DNA of 64,000 nt from Bdellovibrionales bacterium CG10_big_fil_rev_8_21_14_0_10_45_34 (GTDB lineage Bacteria; Bdellovibrionota; Bdellovibrionia; Bdellovibrionales; 1-14-0-10-45-34). The notes beneath the pieces are model-generated. The model did no database searches, was not told where the DNA came from, and was given only the letters and a program-made list of their open reading frames with translations. The position numbers and the translations under genes were made by a program. Below, in pieces: positions 7,913 through 15,445 of the stretch. The DNA is taken from positions 211,552 through 275,551 of the forward strand of contig PEZS01000001.1 of the NCBI GenBank assembly GCA_002778785.1, written 5' to 3'. Each line of letters opens with the position of its first letter. Position 1 is the stretch's first letter.

Positions 7913-9001
7913 TCATTTTTGTTTGGAGAGCCATTTAGAGAATTCCGGACGAACCTCAAAATACTCTTCAAGTATTGCGATTTTTGCCGCAAGGTTCGGA
8001 TAAGGGTGATAGGAAGCGAAGGCCAAGGCGTACTCCAGCCAATTCATGTTATTGTATAGCTTGCGATCAAAGCTCATACCAAAAATAGACCTATCGTAAA
8101 ATTTTAGATACTGTACTTCTGACGGTGAGCCTAACTCACCTGGCGATCCTGCTTCTTGTATTATCTCTCTTAGAAATCCCGGCGGTAAAGATGGTGCGAT
8201 GATGATTTGAGAAAGATGGAATGCGAACTCTTGTTTTCTTTCCACACGAGACCATTCCTTACAGTAAAGTCCCGAACCAGTAATTACTGGATTTTTCTTT
8301 GCATCAATTCCAATTCCCTCAAAATAAGATACCGCTTCTTGAGGCAGTTCATTTACCGGTATGTTCAACGTTGGGTCAATTACGGGTTTCTTTGCTAAAT
8401 AGTCGCTCCATGTTTCATTGAAGCCTAAAAAGCCCTTGAAGTACTTTGTCATTGTATATTCAGCATCATCAAAATACAAACTGCGTGAAACTCTTTTCGG
8501 AAGATGCCAGAGTGTCATTCCCCAGGAAAAAATGGGCCCAGCAGGATCGGGCCACTCGATTCTTCGCCACAATATTGGCTTGCCTCCGATGCCTTCGCCT
8601 CTGGGAGTGCGGCTAAAATCGGAAGAGGAAGAAATACGCTTCGAGCCAGCTTGATCTTTGAAGTACCTTATAATCCGATATTCGAAAATAGGATCATTCA
8701 GTTTAAGTATCGCTTTGGACTGACATACTTCTTGCCAACCTCTACAGCTTGAATTGTTTTGATCGGAATAACTTTCAAGATTCCAAGCTTGGTGATGTTC
8801 ACCCTGGATAGACTTCACCGCATACTTTCGATATTGACGTTCGCCAGACGGAGTATAATTTTCATATCTATAGGCTAAAAAACAGTCCAGGCTGAATTCG
8901 GCCTTAATTGAGATATTGTCATTCGCCAACCCCTCTTTGCTTGGTGCTGTCAACAAACTGATTGCTCCTAAAAAGAAGAATATACTAACCCGAAATGCCA
9001 T
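7913..9001 (-). CDS. secreted protein of unknown function
   Basis: The start is placed at the ATG at 9001 because AGGAG lies seven bases upstream; an in-frame upstream extension of 12 codons lacks a site. The 362-residue product begins MAFRVSIFFFLGAISLLTAP, a signal peptide, so it is exported. The mature protein is mixed in composition with several Cys and many Trp, Tyr and Phe residues. No domain is recognised. It is the only long gene among small toxin-antitoxin genes here. Confidence 0.7.
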   Translation of the reverse strand: MAFRVSIFFFLGAISLLTAPSKEGLANDNISIKAEFSLDCFLAYRYENYTPSGERQYRKYAVKSIQGEHHQAWNLESYSDQNNSSCRGWQEVCQSKAILKLNDPIFEYRIIRYFKDQAGSKRISSSSDFSRTPRGEGIGGKPILWRRIEWPDPAGPIFSWGMTLWHLPKRVSRSLYFDDAEYTMTKYFKGFLGFNETWSDYLAKKPVIDPTLNIPVNELPQEAVSYFEGIGIDAKKNPVITGSGLYCKEWSRVERKQEFAFHLSQIIIAPSLPPGFLREIIQEAGSPGELGSPSEVQYLKFYDRSIFGMSFDRKLYNNMNWLEYALAFASYHPYPNLAAKIAILEEYFEVRPEFSKWLSKQK

Positions 9002-9172
9002 TTTGCAGCTCCTTGGTACCGTCCGGTACCGTTCCAAAGTTTGTTGAAAAACAACTAGCTGACGACACCGGTTAATAATTCGTGTTGGGTTGATTATACT
9101 GGTTTTTGTGTCGGGGCGTGAGAGTAATGATTACTCACCAGGGTGTACAAATCCTTTGCAGAATCAGAATCA

Positions 9173-9227
9173 AAGTGCCAGGCGTATTCTTTGGATGTGT
9201 TGCATCCTAAAAATACGCCTGGCACTT
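9173..9227. repeat. perfect 16-base inverted repeat with 23-base spacer
   Basis: AAGTGCCAGGCGTATT at 9173-9188 is repeated exactly in inverse orientation at 9212-9227. It lies just past the 3' end of the RelE-type toxin gene. There is no T-run on either side, so it is not a typical terminator. It may be a REP-like element or the end of a small mobile unit. Confidence 0.85.
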
Positions 9228-9249
9228 CTGCACCCATTAAAATCCATAC

Positions 9250-9522
9250 TCAAAGCCTCTTCAATTTTTTATAAACTTCGTCATCGTTTCTCTTGCCAAC
9301 AAGAACCACAATTAAAACCACGGACTCTTGAACAAAATAAACAATACGATACTCGCCAATGTCCGTCCTTCGATATTGCTCATAACCTTTAAGGGGTTTG
9401 CTGTCGTGTGGTTCAGGATTAGAGCGGAGTTCTAAAATTTTCGACGAAACCTGGCGTGCTTGTTTGGGCGGGAGTTTCCTGATGAATTTCTCCGCTCTCT
9501 TGGAGATTTCAATTTTTAGCAT
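9250..9522 (-). CDS. RelE/ParE-superfamily toxin
   Basis: The 90-residue basic protein has the RelE/ParE pattern: MLKIEISKRAEKFIRKLP at the N-terminus, then helix 2, DSKPLKGYEQYRRTDIGEYR, and the strand RIVYFVQESVVLIVVLVGKR. Characterised relatives cut mRNA on ribosomes or poison gyrase; which applies is not known. Its ATG overlaps the end of the Phd-type antitoxin gene by 14 bases, so the two are translated from one message. Confidence 0.88.
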   Translation of the reverse strand: MLKIEISKRAEKFIRKLPPKQARQVSSKILELRSNPEPHDSKPLKGYEQYRRTDIGEYRIVYFVQESVVLIVVLVGKRNDDEVYKKLKRL

Positions 9523-9781
9523 TCATCATTTCCGCTAAAAACTTCTCACTATCCTCTGCCCCAAGAGTTCCCTCTTTCAACGCTTCGTCAGCTTGTCTTG
9601 CCCACCACTCGTCTTCAAGGGCTTCCAACCTCTCAAACTCTTCGTTAGAAATGACAACCGCCACAGGGCGCCCATTTCGTTCAATTTTTACAGGTTTCTT
9701 TCGGGCACACTCCAAAAGTTCGCCAAAATTATTCTTGGCTTCGCTTGCCGACATTGTGTCTTTTTTCTGTTTTGCTCCCAT
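9509..9781 (-). CDS. Phd/YefM-family antitoxin
   Basis: The start is set at the ATG at 9781, which has GAGG at a good distance; an upstream GTG at 9793 lies inside that ribosome-binding region. The product of about 90 residues has the Phd/YefM fold signature SASEAKNNFGELLECARKKP followed by KIERNGRPVAVVISNEEFERLE. The acidic C-terminus (AEDSEKFLAEMMNAKN) is expected to bind the RelE-like toxin. The antitoxin likely binds the palindromic promoter upstream and represses the operon. Confidence 0.9.
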   Translation of the reverse strand: MGAKQKKDTMSASEAKNNFGELLECARKKPVKIERNGRPVAVVISNEEFERLEALEDEWWARQADEALKEGTLGAEDSEKFLAEMMNAKN

Positions 9782-9794
9782 AAAGCACCTCACT

Positions 9795-9837
9795 TATATT
9801 GTCCATTATAGCCAATATGTCTAAAATAGTCAATATT
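9795..9837 (-). promoter_or_regulatory. promoter and operator repeats of the Phd/RelE operon
   Basis: On the minus strand TTGACT (9833-9828) and TATAAT (9810-9805) are separated by exactly 17 bases, a near-consensus promoter. The copies of ATATTG/CAATAT at 9796-9801, 9813-9818 and 9831-9836 flank and overlap it as inverted and direct half-sites, suited to antitoxin binding. Confidence 0.75.
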
Positions 9838-9840
9838 TTT

Positions 9841-10362
9841 GTAAAAATCCGTAATTACTCATATTAGAGCAATATATTTCTCTCAATGTCCTCAAATTCT
9901 CGCCCGTTTTTATAGATTAGAAGGGTGTCCGCACTCTTATGGTAGGACACTTGGGCTTGTATCCGTTGAAGCGGATACCTCGTAATCAAATCGCTCTATG
10001 TGCTGGCTCGCAATCAGCCTGGGCAATGAATTTTTCAGTTCTCAGATCAAAAGGCTGTGCAACACCTGGCGTGACTTGGCCATTGAACACAAATCCAATC
10101 AAATCCATCTACCTCTCGGTCGCGATTTTACGGAGCACTTGGCAAGTGCCTAGCCCCTTGGATTGAAAGGTCCGCCTTCTCGACTGTGGTTGTCCAAACC
10201 ACGCGAAAGTCGGAGGCGGTTTGAGTCTGCGCAATTGGGTTCGCCCGGTCCCTTAAATGATGACTTGCCACTGACCATCGTTGTGCGGCCGAGCAGGATT
10301 TGAGGTTTGGGTCACGGCGAATCCTCATTGAGTCACTCAGCAGAAATGACTCAAACCACTCC
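9841..10362. other. gene-free stretch rich in hairpins
   Basis: No frame here looks like a real protein. Instead there are several inverted repeats: GTGTCC/GGACAC (9925-9950), TATCCG/CGGATA (9960-9977), GCACTTG-G-CAAGTGC (10135-10149) and a long three-helix hairpin at 10172-10219. It lies between two toxin-antitoxin operons. Confidence 0.55.
10172..10219. other. 48-base multi-helix hairpin, possible structured RNA or recombination site
   Basis: Three stacked helices can form: CCGCCT (10172-10177) with AGGCGG (10214-10219), CGACT (10181-10185) with AGTCG (10208-10212), and GTGGTT (10186-10191) with AACCAC (10197-10202) closing a five-base loop. A five-base bulge and small asymmetries are on the 3' side. 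The shape recalls integron attC sites or REP elements, but no conserved core site was found. Confidence 0.45.
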
Positions 10363-10674
10363 TCAACTCACTTTTGAGAATGTAAAACCAAATTCAAAAT
10401 GTGCTCCGCAAGCGGCGGCAAGGCGAGCTAGTAAAGGGATCGAAGGAACTCGCTTATCGGTTCCGCCCTCAAGACGAGCAATTACACTTTGAGTTGTTCC
10501 GATAAGCTTGGCTAGCTCGGCCTGTGTGAGATCAGCTCTCAACCTCGCTGTTCGTACGGCATGGGCAATTTCTGTTTTTGATTTTTCTTCTTCAAAGTGA
10601 ATTCGAATTTCTCGATCTTTGAGCAATTTTTCGAAAAAAGGTTTTGCTGGCTTATATGGCTTCTTATTTTTCAT
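10363..10674 (-). CDS. XRE-family helix-turn-helix antitoxin (HigA-like)
   Basis: The 103-residue protein has a central HTH of the Cro/XRE type: ARLRADLTQAELAKLIGTTQ, then SVIARLEGGTDKRVPSIPLLARLAAACG. The N-terminal 40 residues are charged and contain FFEKLLKDREIRIHFEEE, typical of HigA-like antitoxins encoded after their toxin. It overlaps the toxin gene by four bases. It probably binds the perfect palindrome in the operon promoter at 11012-11035. Confidence 0.88.
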   Translation of the reverse strand: MKNKKPYKPAKPFFEKLLKDREIRIHFEEEKSKTEIAHAVRTARLRADLTQAELAKLIGTTQSVIARLEGGTDKRVPSIPLLARLAAACGAHFEFGFTFSKVS

Positions 10675-11006
10675 AGTCCAAGGACCTCTTTCATTCGTTT
10701 TTCAGCAATCTCCAAGTCACTCGCTGGAGTCTTCTGAGTTTTCTTTTTAAAGGCATGCAACCAAACCATCGTTTCAGACTCTACCACGACATATGCGATC
10801 CTGTAGCCTCCGCTTGGAGAGTTAAATTTCACTTCCCAGAGCTTTCCTCTCAGTTGCCGAAACTGAACCCTCGGGCAACTGAGTCCAAACTTCTCAATCC
10901 CATCGAAGACATCGGCAAAACGTGCTTGATCTGCCTTTGGCAGATTTTCGATATAGTCTTCAATCGGACTTCTTCCTGATGCGGTTTCATAGAAGCTAAT
11001 CTTCAC
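10671..11006 (-). CDS. HigB/Gp49-like RelE-superfamily toxin
   Basis: The 111-residue basic protein fits the phage-derived Gp49-like/HigB family: a 'P-I-x-D-Y-I' N-terminus (GRSPIEDYIENLP), then FRQLRGKLWEVKFNSPSGGYRIAYVV and the conserved AFKKKTQKTPASDLEIAEKR near the end. Relatives are ribosome-dependent mRNA interferases. The toxin-first order with an XRE antitoxin second is the standard higBA arrangement. Confidence 0.9.
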   Translation of the reverse strand: MKISFYETASGRSPIEDYIENLPKADQARFADVFDGIEKFGLSCPRVQFRQLRGKLWEVKFNSPSGGYRIAYVVVESETMVWLHAFKKKTQKTPASDLEIAEKRMKEVLGL

Positions 11007-11011
11007 CTTAA

Positions 11012-11041
11012 TAGTATAGCCAATTGGCTATACTAGATCAA
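11012..11041 (-). promoter_or_regulatory. higBA-like promoter with 24-base perfect palindromic operator
   Basis: TAGTATAGCCAATTGGCTATACTA (11012-11035, written here only as a symmetrical site) is an unbroken palindrome. On the minus strand TTGATC (11041-11036) and TATACT (11018-11013) are 17 bases apart, so the operator fills the whole spacer and the -10 box. Binding of the antitoxin would block polymerase directly. Confidence 0.8.
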
Positions 11042-11110
11042 GGAAAAAATTGGATCCGTTACTTCTTATGAACTGGTTTGAATGCAGGTTTGACCCGTGA
11101 GGTCGCTGTG

Positions 11111-11404
11111 CTATCGCCATCTCGATTTTATTGTATGCACAAGGTCTTTACTCAGCCCCTCCCTGTGAATCCGTCCCAAACGAAGATGACGAATGTGCAT
11201 CTTCACGGTTTCAATAGAAGCACCGAAATGATCGGCGACCTCTTGCCTCGAGCAGTTTTCAATCCATCTTAAGCGTGCCAGCTCTGCCAGATTGATTTTC
11301 AGCGACGTCCACACCGTGGAATGCGATAAAACGCATACGCGGTGTTCGACCAAATTAGGACGGCGGGCGCCATTGCCGGCTTGGTCTCCGGATGCTACTG
11401 TCAA
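11111..11404 (-). CDS. small helix-turn-helix protein or remnant of a larger DNA-binding protein
   Basis: Residues about 35-85 of this 97-residue frame form a plausible HTH: NLAELARLRWIENCSRQEV, then ADHFGASIETVKMHIRHLR. The first 33 residues are encoded by a repeated DNA element (11321-11370) and are not convincing protein. The HTH resembles the C-terminal DNA-binding part of recombinases or small regulators, so this may be the end of a broken recombinase gene. The true start is uncertain. Confidence 0.45.
   Translation of the reverse strand: MTVASGDQAGNGARRPNLVEHRVCVLSHSTVWTSLKINLAELARLRWIENCSRQEVADHFGASIETVKMHIRHLRLGRIHREGLSKDLVHTIKSRWR
11321..11370. repeat. 50-base repeat element, copy 1
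   Basis: It matches 12021-12070 at 43 of 50 positions without gaps. Each copy begins with a small hairpin ATGCG-N6-CGCAT. The copies are exactly 700 bases apart and flank the RHH/RelE toxin-antitoxin operon. Confidence 0.75.
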
Positions 11405-11445
11405 CGAGTTATCGGGGAGCAGTATAGTATATAAGCAGTCTTGAT

Positions 11446-11724
11446 TTAAAAAAATCTATAAACGTCTTTTCTGTGGCCGACTCGGATGACTCTAATGATA
11501 AGTTTGTCATTTTGTGGAGTATAAACTATTCGATAATCACCAACGCGAATTCGATAGTGATTGTCTTTGCCTCTAATCTTTTTGAAAGTGAGAAGCTCAC
11601 TTAAGGGGTTAATACTAAGAATCTCGAGGGCTTCGTCAATTTTCCCCCTGACTTTTTTGGGAAGTTTACGGTATTCCTTAAGCGCCGATTTTTGAAAAAA
11701 AACTTTCCACGGCGAATTAGCCAT
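11446..11724 (-). CDS. RelE/ParE-superfamily toxin
   Basis: The likely start is the ATG at 11724 (MANSPWKVFFQKSALKEY), which overlaps the antitoxin's end; a second ATG five codons upstream is possible. The product of about 92 residues shows the RelE pattern: LPKKVRGKIDEALEIL, FKKIRGKDNHYRIRVGDYR and IVYTPQNDKLIIRVIRVGHR with the terminal DVYRF. It resembles RelE/YafQ-like mRNA interferases. It is the fourth toxin in about 5 kb. Confidence 0.9.
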   Translation of the reverse strand: MANSPWKVFFQKSALKEYRKLPKKVRGKIDEALEILSINPLSELLTFKKIRGKDNHYRIRVGDYRIVYTPQNDKLIIRVIRVGHRKDVYRFF

Positions 11725-11923
11725 GGTTCTTCCATTCAACTAGATCCTCAAGCTCTCTGTCGTTTATGATGGATTTATCCATCTCGTCCTCAATGAGTTC
11801 AACGATTGCCTTTTCGACGACATGATTCATCCTTTGCCCTCTCGCTTTACAATAGCGCTCTAGCAGTTCTTTAGTTTCCTTTGAAAGAGTAGTTGAGAAG
11901 TTCACGGTGTCTTTGTTGCTCAC
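11717..11923 (-). CDS. ribbon-helix-helix antitoxin
   Basis: The 68-residue protein begins with an RHH-type DNA-binding arm (KDTVNFSTTLSKETKELLER) and a second helix QRMNHVVEKAIVELIEDE, followed by an acidic tail that would wrap the toxin. The start is GTG at 11923, six bases after GAGGTG. It overlaps the toxin gene and would repress the operon from the short upstream region. Confidence 0.8.
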   Translation of the reverse strand: MSNKDTVNFSTTLSKETKELLERYCKARGQRMNHVVEKAIVELIEDEMDKSIINDRELEDLVEWKNHG

Positions 11924-12376
11924 ATTTCACCTCATGTTTTTACATGATCTATCATGGTTAACCTGTGCTAACAACAAAATTAAAATGACCGAGTCGCTTT
12001 GGGATATTCAGCTCCGCCTAATGCGATGAAACGCATATGCGGTGCTCGGCCAATTTAGGACTGCGGGCTCACTACAACACGAAAAGGCCTCACAGCAGCC
12101 TCGGGGGAAGGCCTCCAGCACCAGAAACTTTTCAACTATCGTCCCCTAGGGGCGTCAATAGTCAAATTGGGGTTCTTCTCACTTAACTGTAGGTAGTTTT
12201 AAAAAGTTCAAAATCCACAAACTGCGTTAATTCAGGGATTTGGTGCGAGGTACGAAAGCTTTTGCACCGAGTTTGTCTAGCGCTCGCTTGATAGAGCAAA
12301 AGTTATCTTGGGCGCAGAGCATTCTGATGTGTTCATGCCAAAGCCCCGTTGACCGGCCGGGTCACTGTTGAAGGGT
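11924..12376. other. intergenic region between a toxin-antitoxin operon and HNH gene remnant
   Basis: No gene is supported. It holds the second 50-base repeat (12021-12070), a CCCCTAGGGG palindrome near 12147-12156, and GC-rich direct duplications around AGGCCT near 12087 and 12109. Confidence 0.4.
12021..12070. repeat. 50-base repeat element, copy 2
   Basis: Partner of 11321-11370 at 86% identity with the same ATGCG-N6-CGCAT hairpin at its left end. When read on the minus strand both copies encode a similar short peptide (ARxPxLxEHRxCVxSH), but here it ends at TAG, so this may be the fossil of a gene end. Confidence 0.75.
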
Positions 12377-12873
12377 TCGAAGAAAAGGATAGTTCTGGTT
12401 CCCTCGAAACCAAGAATTGTACAAAGTCGACGTAAGGAATTTTTTTGAGCTTAGATCCGTTTGTAGATAGTCTTTTTGAAGACAATAAGAAAACTGTTAG
12501 TGCCATCGGAGATGGGAAGCCTTTAGGTGCGCAAGCTCAAACTGCTGTAAATTCGTTTTCTACGTCGAAAGTGAAAGTGGAGTTGACGAAGACGCAGTCA
12601 AAAAATCAGCGTTATATCACAGCAACCATTAAAGCTCACATTTGGAGGCGCGATAACGGGTGCTGTCAGAAATGTGGATCAACTCGACGGATCAACTCGC
12701 ACCGGACAGCTAGCATTTGCGTTCCCGAGAGGGGCGACCATCTGACAGTTTTCTTTTTTTGGAAGCTCTCACGTTCGAAAAAACCCCTGGTCTATAGTAG
12801 AAATTTCAAAAAGGTTTACCCAATTGACCTCACTTTGATGTCCGGCTACGGAATGCAAAACAGAATCTCTTAA
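12377..12873 (+). pseudogene. broken copy of the HNH endonuclease gene
   Basis: Positions 12377-12687 align without gaps to 14897-15207 in the HNH gene further right. This copy carries an in-frame TAA near 12433, where the other has CAA, and it loses homology in the middle of the zinc-finger-like HNH region (after CCQKCG). The residual open frame from 12445 (142 codons, TTG start) ends in unrelated sequence, so it is unlikely to make a working nuclease. Confidence 0.7.
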
Positions 12874-12886
12874 AGGAGAAAAACTA

Positions 12887-14059
12887 ATGCAAAAAAAAGT
12901 CCTTATGTACGCGCTGATAGCAGCGACTCTCTTTCCGTTTTCACTTCAGGCCACGAGTTTGCTAGAGCTCTGCAACAATGAATGGCTAGACGATGATACT
13001 GAGGAGTTCACCCTCACATCTGCTCTTGAATCGCCCACCATGTATGTGGGTCTTGGGGTGAAATGCGCCGTCCGCGGCCAGCCGCTACCTTTTCCCACGT
13101 TTGAGCTAAAGATCGCTAAGATCATTGGTATGCGCACCATTACTGGAGTCAACGGGAGCCACTGGACCATTGAAACGAAGAATAGCCCTACTGAGACGAA
13201 TGTAAGAACGCTCGGTAATCCTTCCTCCCTCAAGGTCTTTGGACTTGTTGAAGGCAAGCTAAGCGGCAGATTCATTCGGTATGTAGAAAAAAGCGAAGCT
13301 TTCGTCCATCCAGGCGCCACGACCGAAGATGGGAAATATATTTTCGTCCCTCAAGGCGACATTATGGATACAAGCGAAACTACAGCAGTTCTGGAAGCCT
13401 TAAGTGATAAAGTCGAGGCAAACCCTGACGAATACTACTTCGTAAAGACCCAACTTCAAGAGTACTTTTTTGTTGCTGAGACTCAGAATGGAACGGTTTA
13501 TGTTCAAAGGGTTCTGCTTGCGCTTTCACCCTCTTTAGGAAGTCCGATCTTTGAGAGGAATTCCTTTCATGGCACATTAGGATCTTTGCAAAGCTTGCGC
13601 GGTCGCAGAAAGAACCAAATCTTCGCAGCTCAAAATTCGATCACTCCCAGCTCCACATGGGCTGAAGTTGCAGTTGCACAAGCACACCCGGCAGAGCAAT
13701 CCTATTCAGAGCTGTGGAACGATTTTGCTTTTATCAAAATTAGCTCAAGGGAGATGAAAGATCTTTTGGCTAGTTCTGTCGCGGAGGCCTCTGTTATAGA
13801 GCGAGAGGCCACGGAGACTATGTCTTTTGTTGTTGCTGACCCGTACGCAAATACCGTGATGTTTCCCCAGTATTTTTCCTACAAAAGGTACGTTACGAAT
13901 GCTCCTCGCACTTGGGCAAATCCCATTAGAAGACTTGAAGATGTTGCTCGAGCAAATCTTGTCACCAAAAAATCCGAGGCGATACTTGAAGGGTCAGCGG
14001 CGATGAGTCGAGCCCAAGAGCTGATTGATGAAGCGCAGAAGGCTTTTTCGCAGCAATAG
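12887..14059 (+). CDS. secreted protein of unknown function
   Basis: The 390-residue protein starts MQKKVLMYALIAATLFPFSLQA, a clear signal peptide, with a strong AAAGGAG site before ATG. The mature part has no recognised domain; there are two early Cys (LELCNNEW, VGLGVKCAV) and a Ser/Ala-rich C-terminal helix region (AAMSRAQELIDEAQKAFSQQ). It sits between two copies of the HNH gene fragment, so it may have arrived with the rearrangement. It has no obvious operon partners. Confidence 0.72.
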   Translation: MQKKVLMYALIAATLFPFSLQATSLLELCNNEWLDDDTEEFTLTSALESPTMYVGLGVKCAVRGQPLPFPTFELKIAKIIGMRTITGVNGSHWTIETKNSPTETNVRTLGNPSSLKVFGLVEGKLSGRFIRYVEKSEAFVHPGATTEDGKYIFVPQGDIMDTSETTAVLEALSDKVEANPDEYYFVKTQLQEYFFVAETQNGTVYVQRVLLALSPSLGSPIFERNSFHGTLGSLQSLRGRRKNQIFAAQNSITPSSTWAEVAVAQAHPAEQSYSELWNDFAFIKISSREMKDLLASSVAEASVIEREATETMSFVVADPYANTVMFPQYFSYKRYVTNAPRTWANPIRRLEDVARANLVTKKSEAILEGSAAMSRAQELIDEAQKAFSQQ

Positions 14060-14084
14060 CGCTCGAGAGAGTCACAGACTTTGA

Positions 14085-14291
14085 TACTCGGATTACCGAA
14101 AGAAAAGTGCATTTTCTAAAGGGCCCCGCGCTCGGGGCCACTTCGAGGCCTGGCTTCGTCTTCTTCAAGAGGGAGAACAACTCGGGATGCCTCAAACTCG
14201 GTCGATGAAACAAGTGAGCTCTTCGGCTTATGAATTACGAGTGAAAGATAAGGGCGGCATTTACCGTGTGTTTTACATTATGCTTGATTAG
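14085..14291 (+). pseudogene. relic of a Gp49/HigB-like toxin gene
   Basis: A 68-codon frame without a start, opening just after a TGA, encodes HFEAWLRLLQEGEQLGMPQT, then SSSAYELRVKDKGGIYRVFY. These are the conserved core of phage-derived Gp49-like/HigB toxins. The N-terminus is missing and a TAG cuts the protein where the family continues to its conserved KKTxKTP segment. No antitoxin gene follows. Confidence 0.6.
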
Positions 14292-14505
14292 CATCGACCT
14301 GATAAGCATGGACTTGCTAGGCATGGTAAGGGTCTAAAGCAGTTGCTGCTGTATAACAATTCCAAACCGTTGCAAGTAATCTTTGTTCTTGCGCCTTTTG
14401 GAGGATCGCACGATCGCCTCCATTGACTTATTAAAAACTATATTTTCCAAACTAACCTTTCAGCTGCAATAGAAAAGACACTACAGCCCGCCAGTAACTA
14501 AGGGG

Positions 14506-15333
14506 TTGCAGTTTGCTCTGCGTCTTCGAGAGATTGTCGCTCAAGTAGAAAACAAGTCGGCAAGAGAAGTTGAGAGGTTCTTAGTTGCTCAAAACCCAAA
14601 AGTCATTTTGGCCAAAGAAAGCGTAAGGCCCATCTCTGAGACCCATTCGCAGCATACGGTGATATTGAGTAGCGAAGTCTTGGCGAAGCTTGAAGTTGTG
14701 CGATCTTTACTTGGCCCTAAAGGAGCCACTTGCTCACTCGCTGAGCTCATCTCTGAAATGGCAACTTTAGCCGAATCGGCGTTAAGGCAAAAAAAGTTTG
14801 GTAACAAGAATGCCGAGGCAATGGGCCAGACCGTCTCTGTTAAAACGTTTGAAGCAAAAGATAGCTCCCTTGGAAAAAAGCATTACTCCATGCCAATCGA
14901 AGAAAAGGATAGTTCTGGTTCCCTCGAAACCAAGAATTGTACAAAGTCGACGCAAGGAACATTTTTGAGCTTAGATCCGTTTGTAGATAGTCTTTTTGAA
15001 GGCAATAAGGAAACTGTTGGTGTAGTCGCAGATGGGAAGCCTTTAGGTGTGCAAGCCCAAACTGCTGTAAATTCGTTTTCCACGTCGAAAGTGAACGTGG
15101 AGTTTACGAAGACGCAGTCTAAGAATCAGCGATATATCTCAGCAAGCATCAAAGCTTACATTTGGAGGCGCGACAAAGGATGCTGCCAAAAATGTGGAAC
15201 AACTCGAAACCTCAATTTTGATCACATAATGCCCATCGCGTATGGAGGAGCGTCTGAGTCTCACAATCTCAGACTACTTTGCTTTTCTTGCAACAGCCGC
15301 CAGTGGGTACGAAACGCTCCGATTCCGTCTTGA
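14506..15333 (+). CDS. HNH endonuclease, probably 5'-truncated
   Basis: The 275-residue frame ends with a treble-clef HNH domain: YIWRRDKGCCQKCGTTRNLN, the FDHIMPIAYGG His-containing block, and HNLRLLCFSCNSRQW. The part before it (REIVAQVENKSAREVERFL, then SEVLAKLEVVRSLLGPKG) matches the middle of a longer HNH family common in Bdellovibrio-type genomes. The N-terminal half of that family is missing. The frame opens at a stop at 14471 and only a TTG at 14506 can serve as start. It could be a decaying gene whose nuclease domain is still intact. Confidence 0.65.
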   Translation: MQFALRLREIVAQVENKSAREVERFLVAQNPKVILAKESVRPISETHSQHTVILSSEVLAKLEVVRSLLGPKGATCSLAELISEMATLAESALRQKKFGNKNAEAMGQTVSVKTFEAKDSSLGKKHYSMPIEEKDSSGSLETKNCTKSTQGTFLSLDPFVDSLFEGNKETVGVVADGKPLGVQAQTAVNSFSTSKVNVEFTKTQSKNQRYISASIKAYIWRRDKGCCQKCGTTRNLNFDHIMPIAYGGASESHNLRLLCFSCNSRQWVRNAPIPS

Positions 15334-15445
15334 ACGCTGGCCATGCAAACTTTTCTCTCACACTTCGTCAAAGGTTTTTGCTAATATAGTTTCCGAATAC
15401 GTAAGAGCCGAAAACTACGTCCTTATATTTTAAGAAAGAGTCATC

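Noticed and set aside
9939-10328. Short frames on both strands in the hairpin-rich gap
   Set aside because: No start site, family or composition supports them; the sequence is explained better by inverted repeats.
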